Notes under the pieces: generated by a model
Told to the model about the DNA's origin: nothing
Databases searched by the model: none
What the model saw: only the letters and a program-made list of their open reading frames with translations
Position numbers and translations under genes: made by a program
NCBI GenBank assembly: GCA_002855745.1
Contig: NDWX01000005.1
Span: forward strand, 1-64,000
Source: Thermofilum sp. NZ13
Lineage (GTDB): Archaea > Thermoproteota > Thermoprotei > Thermofilales > Thermofilaceae
DNA: 64,000 nt
Reading direction: 5' to 3'
Shown here: in pieces, positions 1 to 7,212 of the stretch
How the letters are laid out: each line of letters begins with the position of its first letter
Position numbering within the stretch: position 1 is the stretch's first letter

Positions 1-129
1 CCACGCAGCAGCGCACACCTCTGGGGGCTGGGCTGTGCTGCGGCTCCCCCGCACCTCACGCCTCTGGGCGTGGGGGCGGATGGGGGCCGCGGCGAGAGGC
101 CCGGCCTCCCAGGTGAAAGGGGTGAGACT

Positions 130-1536
130 ATGAGCGGGGAGGGTAAGGGGAGTAGAAACGGCGAGAAGCGCGTCGATGCGTTCAGGGTGTGGGAGGTCAA
201 GACCAACAATGAAGAGAGACAGAGGCTACAGCGGCTCTACCTCAGGGTGTCGAGTGCAGTCAAGGAGGCGTGCAGGGTCCTTACGAAGAGATACGGCGAC
301 GCGTTCAGAGAAGACCCGGAGAGGTTCAGCAGAGAGCTGGTCGAAGAAGCCTCGAAGCTAGCTGGGCTGCCGAAGAACCTCTTCTGGTACGCCGTGGAGT
401 GGCGGGGCATGGTTGCCGAGGCTAGGGGGAAGTCGAAGAGGCGGAGCAGGTTCACTCCGCCACCAGTACCGCTGCTGGTCAAGGTGGTCGGCAACGGCGG
501 TAGGCTTCACGGCGCAACAAATGCTCTTGCAGTGCTTGACGCCTCTAGGGGCGAGCTACGCGTGCCCAGCGCTGGCATCACAGCGAGACTGAGGCCGTCC
601 TTAATTAGAGCTGTGCTCGAGGACATACAACGGTTCGGCGACACGAAGCTCATGCTACAGCTAACGGCGAGGGGTAGGCTTCGCCTCATTGCGCACCGCA
701 CGGTTAGGCGGGTGTGGTGGGACGGCAATTCCAAGCTCGCGGTGGTAGCGTTGGACGTGAACAGTGGCCACGGGCTCTACCTGATGGCCTTCGCATTCGA
801 CGGCGAAGTCAGGCTCCTGACGCAGAGAGTCTTCAAGCCACCGAACACCACCATGCTGAGGCTACTGGCAGCAATCATGACCAGCTACTCCAAGGTTAAG
901 TGCTGGAGTGAAGCCGTCGAGAGGTTCATGGAGAGGAGGGACGTCGAAAAGCTACGGAGAGAGGGGAGGGGCTCCGCGGTAGAGGAGGCGGTGAGGCTCG
1001 CTGAGAGGCTCAGGGCGAAGCTAAAACTGACCCCTGAGAGAGCTGAGAGAATAGCTAGGCAGGCATCGAGGAAGGTGAAGAAGGTGAACGACGACTGGGT
1101 CAGGGCAACCCTAAAGGAGCTGAGAGCGCTGGTGAGAAAGCTTAGGGACCAGGGCTACACGGTCGTCATTGTAGCGGACGTGCCAAGGGCCGAGTCCCTA
1201 AGGGGAACGAAGCTACAGCGAACACTGCTCAGAGCGGCGGAGAGGCTGGAGAACCTAGCGCTCTACGAAGGGGCGAGGTGGTTCCAGCCGGAGAACAATG
1301 TCTCGGGCAAGCGGTGCCCTCTCTGCGGCTCGTGGGGGGTAGAGGTGATGAGGAGATGCTACCGCTGCCCCAAGTGCGGCCTCACCTGGGGCAGGGACTG
1401 GGCTGCAGCGTTCAACGCCGCAAAGCTCTTTCTAAAGGCCTGCAGAGCAGAGAAGCACCTAGAGGCTCTGGACAAGTGGCTCAGCCAGCACCCCAGAGCC
1501 CCAACCCACGGCCTGAGAGACAGGCCAGGGCACTAA
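130..1536 (+). CDS. TnpB-like (IS605 OrfB family) protein, possibly nuclease-dead
   Basis: Protein of 468 residues from the ATG at 130, chosen because AGGTGA lies 5' of it; an open extension reaches a start at 70. The C-terminal half follows the TnpB/Cas12f plan: RuvC-I Asp in ALDVNSG (about residue 209), a helical insert, a RuvC-II strand VVIVADVPRAE (about 345-355), a zinc ribbon CPLC...CPKC (about 396-416), and the RuvC-III Asp in GRDWAAAFNAA (about 423). In TnpB families the RuvC-II strand normally reads I-E-D; here Ala occupies the Glu position, although a Glu lies five residues later. The N-terminal region is divergent. No tnpA is visible. It is followed by GC-rich hairpins and repeat copy A. 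Known family role: RNA-guided nuclease. Loss of cleavage here is my inference. Confidence 0.8.
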   Translation: MSGEGKGSRNGEKRVDAFRVWEVKTNNEERQRLQRLYLRVSSAVKEACRVLTKRYGDAFREDPERFSRELVEEASKLAGLPKNLFWYAVEWRGMVAEARGKSKRRSRFTPPPVPLLVKVVGNGGRLHGATNALAVLDASRGELRVPSAGITARLRPSLIRAVLEDIQRFGDTKLMLQLTARGRLRLIAHRTVRRVWWDGNSKLAVVALDVNSGHGLYLMAFAFDGEVRLLTQRVFKPPNTTMLRLLAAIMTSYSKVKCWSEAVERFMERRDVEKLRREGRGSAVEEAVRLAERLRAKLKLTPERAERIARQASRKVKKVNDDWVRATLKELRALVRKLRDQGYTVVIVADVPRAESLRGTKLQRTLLRAAERLENLALYEGARWFQPENNVSGKRCPLCGSWGVEVMRRCYRCPKCGLTWGRDWAAAFNAAKLFLKACRAEKHLEALDKWLSQHPRAPTHGLRDRPGH

Positions 1537-1590
1537 AGGCAGGCCAGCGGGCCCCCGGCCCCAGTTCCCGGCACGGCCACACGGCCGCAC

Positions 1591-1747
1591 GCCGGGCGCC
1601 GCGCGCGGCGCGAGGAGGGGATGTGCCCGCGGCGACGCGGGCAGAAGGCCGCCCAGCCGGGGCGGCCCCCCAATGGGGACCCATGACACCCCGCAAGGGG
1701 GCCCTCAGAAAGGTGAAGGGGGCAGATGAGGCCAGGCGCGGTCGCCT
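1591..1747 (+). ncRNA. Candidate omega-RNA-like structured region 3' of the TnpB-like gene
   Basis: Directly after the TnpB-like gene there is a run of perfect inverted repeats: a 16-bp GC palindrome at 1596-1611, a 7-bp stem with GCGA tetraloop at 1625-1642, an 8-bp stem with AGCCG loop at 1647-1667, and AGGCG/CGCCT at 1734-1747. Repeat copy A lies within it. In IS605-type elements the guide (omega) RNA is made from the tnpB 3' end and right end, so position and structure fit. Transcription and function are inferred. The sequence just 3' of the last hairpin is the probable tRNA-Cys promoter. Confidence 0.45.
1672..1742 (+). repeat. Dispersed repeat, copy A (TnpB-adjacent)
   Basis: Shares with copies B and C the order CCCATGA, CCCCG, GGGGGCCC, GTGAAGGGG, GATGAG, CCAGGCGCG. 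It is the only copy lying next to a complete TnpB-like gene, which ties the repeat family to that element. Confidence 0.6.
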
Positions 1748-1791
1748 AAGGGAAAGTTTATTAGCCATGAAGCCCTCATTTAGGCGTGAGG

Positions 1792-1904
1792 GCCGGGGTG
1801 GCCGAGTGGTCAAGAGGCCTATGAGGCCTGGCACGCGTCGGGCTGCAGTGGTACCTAGCCGGTGAAACCCGATTTTACCCCGGGTTCGAATCCCGGCCCC
1901 GGCT
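1792..1904 (+). tRNA. tRNA-Cys(GCA) with two probable introns
   Basis: Acceptor GCCGGGG pairs with CCCCGGC (1897-1903), and U73 fits archaeal tRNA-Cys. The T-arm is CCGGG-TTCGAAT-CCCGG. The anticodon stem TCGGG (1838-1842) pairs with CCCGA (1868-1872); anticodon GCA is at 1845-1847. An 18-nt intron at 1849-1866 sits at canonical 37/38. The D-arm is 20 nt too long; removing about 1815-1834 restores a normal D-stem and gives a 75-nt mature tRNA. The exact ends of the D-arm intron are ambiguous. TATA-like AAGTTTATTA lies about 35 nt upstream. Confidence 0.85.
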
Positions 1905-2015
1905 CTACCGTGATTTCTCGGAGTCATGGAGAACCGCATGTAAAACAAGGGTGCAATGAAGAATAATCTTGTTGCTATTGTATATAACATCGTTACGTTC
2001 AAGTATAACGAAAAA

Positions 2016-2023
2016 CTTTATAG
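2016..2023 (+). promoter_or_regulatory. TATA box upstream of the hairpin RNA / dnaG
   Basis: CTTTATAG preceded by an A-rich BRE-like stretch. A start about 25-30 nt downstream would fall at the foot of the hairpin element beginning at 2050. A second TATA-like TATATAAC lies at 1981-1988. Confidence 0.5.
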
Positions 2024-2049
2024 TCTCGTCCTGCATTACCGGAGTGAGA

Positions 2050-2148
2050 CTGCACGCGTATTCCGCCAGCAGAGAGCACCTCGAGCGTAAGACGGTGTAC
2101 CGTCTGAAGCTATGAAAAGGTGTGTTAACTGGCGGGTACAGCGTGCAG
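2050..2148 (+). ncRNA. Unidentified ~99-nt structured RNA ahead of dnaG
   Basis: Nested complementary arms form one long rod: CTGCACGC/GCGTGCAG (2050-2057 with 2141-2148), CCGCCAG/CTGGCGG (2063-2069 with 2129-2135), CACCT/AGGTG (2077-2081 with 2118-2122) and AGACGG-TGTA-CCGTCT (2090-2105), separated by internal loops. The rod begins where transcription from the TATA at 2016 should start, and ends about 30 nt before the dnaG start. It could be a separate small RNA or the dnaG leader. No ACA tail, C/D boxes or tRNA signature is seen, so I leave the class open. Confidence 0.6.
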
Positions 2149-2176
2149 TTTTCACGCTCATCAAACACTGGGTGAA

Positions 2177-3445
2177 GTGAAAATGGGTGGGTTACCTGTA
2201 ACTGCTAAGTACGTGATCAAAGCCCGAATGACGGTATCAGGGGTCGTAGAGAAGCACGACATAATCGGCGCTATATTTGGACACAGCGAGGGGCTACTAG
2301 GGCGGGAGCTCGACCTTAGAGAGTTGCAAAAAGTTGGTAGGATTGGAAGGATAGAGGTAAGCACGCGGGAGCAGGACGGCAAGCTGATCGCGGAGATCGA
2401 GATCCCCTCAAACTTAGACATGGCCGAGACAGCCATAATCGCCGCCACGATCGAGAGCATAGACAAGGTTGGACCCTACAACGCGGTTACGGAGATCGTC
2501 GACATAGAAGATGTAAGGGCCGAGAAAAGGCGCAAAATCATTGAGCGCGCGGTAGAGCTATACAAGAAGCTGGCCAGCACAGTTCCCGAGTCTAAGGAGC
2601 TCGTAGAGGAGCTTCTCAAAAGGGTGAGGACAGCCGAGGTTATAGAGTGGGGAGAGGAGAGGCTCCCCGCGGGCCCAGAGGTTGATACCTCTGATACACT
2701 CATTATCGTCGAGGGTAGGGCTGACGTCCTCAACCTGCTTAAGCATGGGTACAGGAACGTGATAGCGATAGGCGGAGCGACGGTGCCCGCCAGTCTAAAG
2801 GAGCTCTGCAAAAAGAAGAAGGAGGTCATCCTTTTCGTGGACGGCGACAGAGGCGGCGAGCTCATAGCCAGAAACGCGCTCAACGTCTTAGACATCGATT
2901 TCGTCGCCAGAGCGCCGAGCGGCCGCGAGGTTGAAGAGCTAACAGGTAAGGAGATCGCACGAGCCCTCCAAAACAAGGTGCCCGCGAGGGAGTTCTTGGA
3001 GAGCTTAGAGAGGGAGAGGAGGCAGGCAAAGGAGGTTAAAGCGGAAGTTGTAATACCTCCGTCAAAACTGATCAAAGCCGCGAAGAACAACCCTCCGGTA
3101 GCAAAAGAGGTCTTCGTCCCTCAGGGGGTCGTGGATACGATCGAGCAACTGAAGGGCACGCTTGAGGCTGTGATGTACGACAGCGAGTGGAGGGAAGTGG
3201 CGCGCGTGCCTGTGAAAGAGGTCGTGGACAAGTTAAAGGACCTCGACGGGGTCGCGCATATTGTACTGGACGGGATAATAACTCAAAGGCTCGTAGACAC
3301 GGCCTTTTCAAAGGGCGTTAAAACGCTAATTGGAGTTAGAGTGGGCGAGATTATCAGGAAGCCTGAAGACCTTACGATAGCAACCTTCCAGCTCGTTAGG
3401 CCTCTGCAGACCGAGAGCCCAGAACAGCAACAGAGTAGCTCATAA
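2177..3445 (+). CDS. dnaG: Archaeal DnaG-type primase / exosome-associated protein
   Basis: 422 residues, the usual length for archaeal DnaG. The central Toprim domain shows IIVEGRADV and FVDGDRGG, the metal-binding motifs; the N-terminal segment KARMTVSGVVEKHDIIGAIFG is typical of the archaeal form. Start is GTG 2177 or ATG 2183, six bases apart. In archaea this protein makes RNA primers in vitro and is also a stable exosome component, which matters because rrp4, rrp41 and rrp42 lie 11 kb downstream. Preceded by the structured element at 2050-2148. Confidence 0.95.
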   Translation: MKMGGLPVTAKYVIKARMTVSGVVEKHDIIGAIFGHSEGLLGRELDLRELQKVGRIGRIEVSTREQDGKLIAEIEIPSNLDMAETAIIAATIESIDKVGPYNAVTEIVDIEDVRAEKRRKIIERAVELYKKLASTVPESKELVEELLKRVRTAEVIEWGEERLPAGPEVDTSDTLIIVEGRADVLNLLKHGYRNVIAIGGATVPASLKELCKKKKEVILFVDGDRGGELIARNALNVLDIDFVARAPSGREVEELTGKEIARALQNKVPAREFLESLERERRQAKEVKAEVVIPPSKLIKAAKNNPPVAKEVFVPQGVVDTIEQLKGTLEAVMYDSEWREVARVPVKEVVDKLKDLDGVAHIVLDGIITQRLVDTAFSKGVKTLIGVRVGEIIRKPEDLTIATFQLVRPLQTESPEQQQSSS

Positions 3446-3607
3446 TAGGTGCATTTCTTCACCTTTCCGCTCAGGTCAGTCCAATCATCGCCGGGTATAC
3501 TACTACGTCTTAAGGCTTAAAACCTTGCTTGTTCTTCACCGCGGACACGCCTGATGACCGCGTAAACAATATATTGATGGCTGCGTGTGAGCGTCAGGTG
3601 CTTGGCT

Positions 3608-3787
3608 ATGCCAAAGATGTTGTATTGCAACTTCTGCAAGAGGCCTATCAAGCCTGGAGAGGGGTTAATGTACGTACGACTAGACGGCACTGTGGAAAGG
3701 TACTGCTCTTCTAAGTGCTTCAAAAGCGCTGTGAAGCTACACAGGAACCCGAGGAGGACAAAGTGGGTTATAAAGAGCGCGCAGTAG
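3608..3787 (+). CDS. rpl24e: Ribosomal protein L24e
   Basis: 59 residues from ATG 3608, preceded by CAGGTG. Starts with the family signature [13 protein letters not shown] and has the second zinc pair in YCSSKC, giving a four-Cys zinc knuckle. A longer frame opens at GTG 3587 but the extra residues precede the conserved MPKMLYC start. It is a large-subunit protein. In many archaea L24e sits with L7Ae, S28e and NDK; here aIF5B follows and no ndk gene is seen. Confidence 0.95.
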   Translation: MPKMLYCNFCKRPIKPGEGLMYVRLDGTVERYCSSKCFKSAVKLHRNPRRTKWVIKSAQ

Positions 3788-3838
3788 GGATTATCTGACA
3801 AGATGCTGTAACTTACGCGGGATATAACGTGGTTCGCA

Positions 3839-5641
3839 ATGGAGGCTTCTCATGACAGCTATATTAGGGCTCCTATTGTTGTCGTACTCGGACATGTAGA
3901 TGCGGGAAAAACCACTCTCCTGGATAAGATCAGGGGCACAGCTGTCGCGAGGCGAGAACCGGGAACGATAACACAGCACATAGGGGCTTCATTCCTTCCG
4001 TGGAAAGCTCTCGAGGAGATCTCGGGCCCCCTCCTCAGCGAGCTACGGGTGGAGATAAAGATACCCGGCTTCCTCGTCATCGATACACCAGGTCACGAAG
4101 CCTTCTCCAACCTGCGGTCACGGGGGGGAAGCATCGCGGACATAGCTATCCTGGTAGTGGACGTTCAGAGGGGTTTAGAGCCGCAAACGTTCGAGTCTAT
4201 CGAGATTCTCAGAAGCAAGCGCGTTCCCTTCGTCGTTGCCGTGAACAAGATCGATAGGATACCCGGCTGGAAGAGCAACCCGAATAGGCCTTTCATAGAG
4301 TCCGTGAAGTCGCAGGATGAAAACGCGGTTTTGAGGCTCGAGGAGAACCTCTCGTACATCATTGAACAGTTTAGGTCTATAGGGTTCCGCGCAGACAGGT
4401 ACGACAGGATAAAGGATTTCACCAAAGTGCTGGCGCTCGTTCCCGTAAGTGCCTTGACCGGTGAAGGGCTTCCCGACCTCCTGCTGGTTTTGGCAGGATT
4501 GTCGCAGCGCTTCCTCATAAAGAGGCTAATCGCAAAGGTGGCTCCCGCCCGTGGCGTCGTCCTGGAGCTCAAAGAGGAGGTTGGTTTGGGAACAACTGCC
4601 ACAGTTATAGTCTACGATGGAGTGCTGAAAAAGGGAGACCTTGTGGTCGTTGGAGGTCTCGAGAAACCCATAATTACCCGCGTGAGGCTCCTTCTGATGC
4701 CAAAGCCCCTCGACGAGATGCGCTCACCCGAGGATCGCTTCCTTGAGGTCGACAAAGTATTCGCCGCGGCGGGAGTCAAGGTCGTAGCGGAGGGGCTCGA
4801 CGCCAGTGTTCCGGGCGCTCCCTTGATAGTTGTTCCAAACGAGGAGAGCGTGAGCCAGGCTGTCAAAGAGGTTCAGGAGGAGGTTCAGGCCACGAGGTTT
4901 CAGAGAGACATCGCAGGGGTTGTCGTGAAGGCAGACACCCTGGGGACGCTCGAGGCTCTCGTTGGGTACTTGAAGAAGAACAACGTACCGGTCAGGCTTG
5001 CCGATGTCGGCCCTGTCGCCAAGAGAGATGTTGTTGAGGCTAGCTTCGTTAAAAGCCTTGACCCGGCCTTAGCTGCGATACTCGCTTTCAATGTCAAGGT
5101 TTCCCCGGAGGCCCGCGAGGAGGCGGCGCAGAAAGGTGTTCCGATCTTCACAGAGCGCATAATTTACAGGCTGGTGGAGGACTACATGAAATGGCACCTT
5201 GAGCAGAGACAGCTTGAAAAGAAAAAGCTCTTCGAAAAAATTACCCCACCCGCGGTCGTCCAAATACTTCCGGGATACGTCTTCAGGCGAAGGGACCCCA
5301 TAATAGTAGGCGTTCGCGTCGTTGCCGGCAGGCTAAGACCCGGCGTTAGGCTGATCACAAGGGATGGTAGAGAAATAGGCGACGTGATGCAGATAAGAGA
5401 GCATGACCGGGTGTTGGAATCGGCTGAGGAGGGCGCCGAGGTTGCCATATCAATTAGGAGCAAGGCCATGGTGGGCAGGCAGGTAGATGAGGGAGACTAC
5501 CTCTATACCGATGTACCCGTAGACGAGATTAACCTTCTGCTGGAGAAGTACTCCAGCGATCTAACAGAAAATGAGAAGGAGTACCTTAGAAAACTCCTCA
5601 AGTTCAAGCTGAAGCTGGCCGGCGAGATAGAATTCCCTTAG
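3839..5641 (+). CDS. infB: Translation initiation factor aIF5B (IF-2)
   Basis: 600 residues, the compact archaeal form without the long eukaryotic N-terminus. GTPase motifs: G1 GHVDAGKTT (about 17-25), G3 DTPGHEAF (about 80) and G4 NKID (about 137). Domains II, III and IV follow. It promotes subunit joining with initiator tRNA. An intein is absent, as the G1 and G4 regions are continuous. Confidence 0.97.
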   Translation: MEASHDSYIRAPIVVVLGHVDAGKTTLLDKIRGTAVARREPGTITQHIGASFLPWKALEEISGPLLSELRVEIKIPGFLVIDTPGHEAFSNLRSRGGSIADIAILVVDVQRGLEPQTFESIEILRSKRVPFVVAVNKIDRIPGWKSNPNRPFIESVKSQDENAVLRLEENLSYIIEQFRSIGFRADRYDRIKDFTKVLALVPVSALTGEGLPDLLLVLAGLSQRFLIKRLIAKVAPARGVVLELKEEVGLGTTATVIVYDGVLKKGDLVVVGGLEKPIITRVRLLLMPKPLDEMRSPEDRFLEVDKVFAAAGVKVVAEGLDASVPGAPLIVVPNEESVSQAVKEVQEEVQATRFQRDIAGVVVKADTLGTLEALVGYLKKNNVPVRLADVGPVAKRDVVEASFVKSLDPALAAILAFNVKVSPEAREEAAQKGVPIFTERIIYRLVEDYMKWHLEQRQLEKKKLFEKITPPAVVQILPGYVFRRRDPIIVGVRVVAGRLRPGVRLITRDGREIGDVMQIREHDRVLESAEEGAEVAISIRSKAMVGRQVDEGDYLYTDVPVDEINLLLEKYSSDLTENEKEYLRKLLKFKLKLAGEIEFP

Positions 5642-5671
5642 AATCGCTCAAGAATCACTTAAAAATTTAAA

Positions 5672-5728
5672 AATTCAGTTCATGAATGGCTCGTCACCGC
5701 TAGGCACTCGGCAAACTCATCATCTAGG
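5672..5728 (-). ncRNA. C/D box sRNA (2'-O-methylation guide)
   Basis: Reading the minus strand: C box GATGATGA (5724-5717), 18-nt spacer with a weak D' (CTAG), C' box GGTGACGA (5698-5691), 12-nt guide (5690-5679), D box CTGA (5678-5675). A TATA-like CTATATAAAG lies about 30 nt upstream of the C box. Size and order match archaeal C/D guides, which assemble with L7Ae, and the L7Ae gene is the next gene to the right. The rRNA/tRNA target is not determined. Confidence 0.7.
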
Positions 5729-5902
5729 ATGGGTTTCCTCCGCGGCTTTATATAGTTTTGCCGCATCCGGGTTGACCTGATGCAGGGAGTTGCTTGAATC
5801 GAGGGTTCTGCGAGGGCGGTTTCTGCCACCTAGAAAAATGAAAAAACTTATAAGCTGGGGGAGAGCTAGTGGTGGCGAAAAGATGAGCGATCGGTGAGCG
5901 AT

Positions 5903-6286
5903 ATGTCGAAAAAGCCGTTTTACGTGAAGTTTGAAGTACCGCCCGAATTAGCCGAGAAAGCATACCAGGCTCTTTCAACTGCAAGAGAGAAGGGAGGGAA
6001 GATAAGGAAAGGTGTTAATGAAACAACGAAAGCCGTCGAACGCGGGCAAGCGGTGCTCGTCCTGATTGCAGAGGATGTGGATCCACCGGAAATTGTTGCG
6101 CACCTGCCGCTACTGTGTGAGGAAAAGAAGATACCTTATGTCTACGTACCGTCGAAGGAAAGGCTTGGCAAGGCTGCTGGCATCAACGTGGCTGCTTCCG
6201 CAGCGGCAATAATAGAACCCGGAGAGGCTAAAGGGCTGGTGGACGAGATAGCACAGGAGGTTAACAAGCTGAAGGTATCAGCCTAA
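5903..6286 (+). CDS. rpl7ae: Ribosomal protein L7Ae
   Basis: 127 residues from ATG 5903 (RBS GGTGA). Contains the L7Ae RNA-binding signature [15 protein letters not shown] and the conserved [10 protein letters not shown] and LPLLCEE blocks. It binds K-turns in rRNA, C/D and H/ACA guides and, in archaea, RNase P RNA. Two C/D guide candidates and RNase P RNA are present in this window. An upstream ATG at 5883 is closed by an early stop. Confidence 0.97.
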   Translation: MSKKPFYVKFEVPPELAEKAYQALSTAREKGGKIRKGVNETTKAVERGQAVLVLIAEDVDPPEIVAHLPLLCEEKKIPYVYVPSKERLGKAAGINVAASAAAIIEPGEAKGLVDEIAQEVNKLKVSA

Positions 6287-6356
6287 GGTTTTTCTACCTG
6301 CTCTCTATGAGTAAATTTTAAAAGCGGCGTGCTACAAGTGGGGTTCTGGGAAAAAC

Positions 6357-6575
6357 ATGGCTGATAAGTGGAGCGACGCTACTCCTGCAGAGGTTGTGCA
6401 AATCATTGGAAGGACCGGCGTGACCGGAGAAGTGACACAGGTCAGAGTGCGCGTGCTCGAAGGTAGAGACAAGGGCAGGATTCTCACCAGAAACGTTCGA
6501 GGACCTGTGAGAGTTGGGGACATAGTTCTCCTGCGGGAAACAGAGCGTGAGGCAAGGAAGCTTGCCACTCGGTAA
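6357..6575 (+). CDS. rps28e: Ribosomal protein S28e
   Basis: 72 residues, typical length. OB-fold with the conserved [19 protein letters not shown] and the C-terminal signature [10 protein letters not shown]. Small-subunit protein. It follows L7Ae by 70 nt; a TATA-like TTTTAAAAG at about 6316 suggests its own promoter. Confidence 0.97.
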   Translation: MADKWSDATPAEVVQIIGRTGVTGEVTQVRVRVLEGRDKGRILTRNVRGPVRVGDIVLLRETEREARKLATR

Positions 6576-6640
6576 TACAATTTTACTACAGTATAACTAC
6601 ATTTTACTTTCGGTGTTTTCAGAGTGAAAAATAGATAGGA

Positions 6641-7210
6641 GTGGTTGCTGAAGCATATACCGTGATTGTTGCGGAGTTAGCTGAGACCCTCTTCTATTCA
6701 AATGTAGAAGTGCCGTTGGTGGTGATCAAGGATAGCACGGAGAACATAGCCGGGTTAGAGCTTAAGCTTAAGCAAGGTGCAAAAACGAGGTTACCCTACG
6801 TCTACGCGATGGAGCTGATCTCCAAGGGCGTAGCCCAGATAGATTTCGAATCCATGTCAGAGGTCCAGAACATGAAGAAGGTGTGCTGGAACGAGGAGAA
6901 ATCCGAGGGTTTACTGCCATTGGAGGAAGGCTTCTACCTAAAGCTGAGGCTATACGTTTCTTACCTTAAAAGCGAGGTCGAAAGGGGGAACCGGGCTAAA
7001 GAGGCGGAATTGAAGTCCGTGAGGATCCTGTTCTCGGATCTCCTGAGTCTCAGGCTGAAGAAGATTGTGAGGCTGGCGCTGGCGAGCCAGCATCCCGAAA
7101 GAGAGAAGATGAAAAACATGACGCTCGAGGAACAAGTCCTCTACGCGCAGCTTTGCAACGCGATAAACTCCTGGGTTGAATCGATGAGAAAGCTCGTAGG
7201 GGTTGCTTAG
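6641..7210 (+). CDS. GINS complex subunit Gins23
   Basis: 189 residues from GTG 6641. The small beta B-domain comes first (VPLVVIKDS...GLELKLKQG...LPYVYAMEL, about 24-60) and the helical A-domain second, the order seen in Psf2/Psf3-type GINS, so Gins23 rather than Gins15. GINS binds MCM and RecJ/Cdc45 in the replicative helicase. It lies two bases upstream of mcm, an arrangement known from other Thermoproteota. Confidence 0.85.
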   Translation: MVAEAYTVIVAELAETLFYSNVEVPLVVIKDSTENIAGLELKLKQGAKTRLPYVYAMELISKGVAQIDFESMSEVQNMKKVCWNEEKSEGLLPLEEGFYLKLRLYVSYLKSEVERGNRAKEAELKSVRILFSDLLSLRLKKIVRLALASQHPEREKMKNMTLEEQVLYAQLCNAINSWVESMRKLVGVA

Positions 7211-7212
7211 AC

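Noticed and set aside
90-140. Left-end copy of the dispersed repeat before the TnpB-like gene
   Set aside because: AGGTGAAAGGGGTGAG resembles part of copy A, but the match is short and is explained by the ribosome binding site.
1278-1865. 195-codon plus-strand frame after the TnpB-like gene
   Set aside because: It overlaps the TnpB-like gene, the hairpin region and tRNA-Cys; composition reflects high GC, not a protein.
1792-1904. Class II tRNA (Ser or Leu) reading of this gene
   Set aside because: The apparent long variable arm is an intron; stem TCGGG/CCCGA, anticodon GCA and U73 make it tRNA-Cys.
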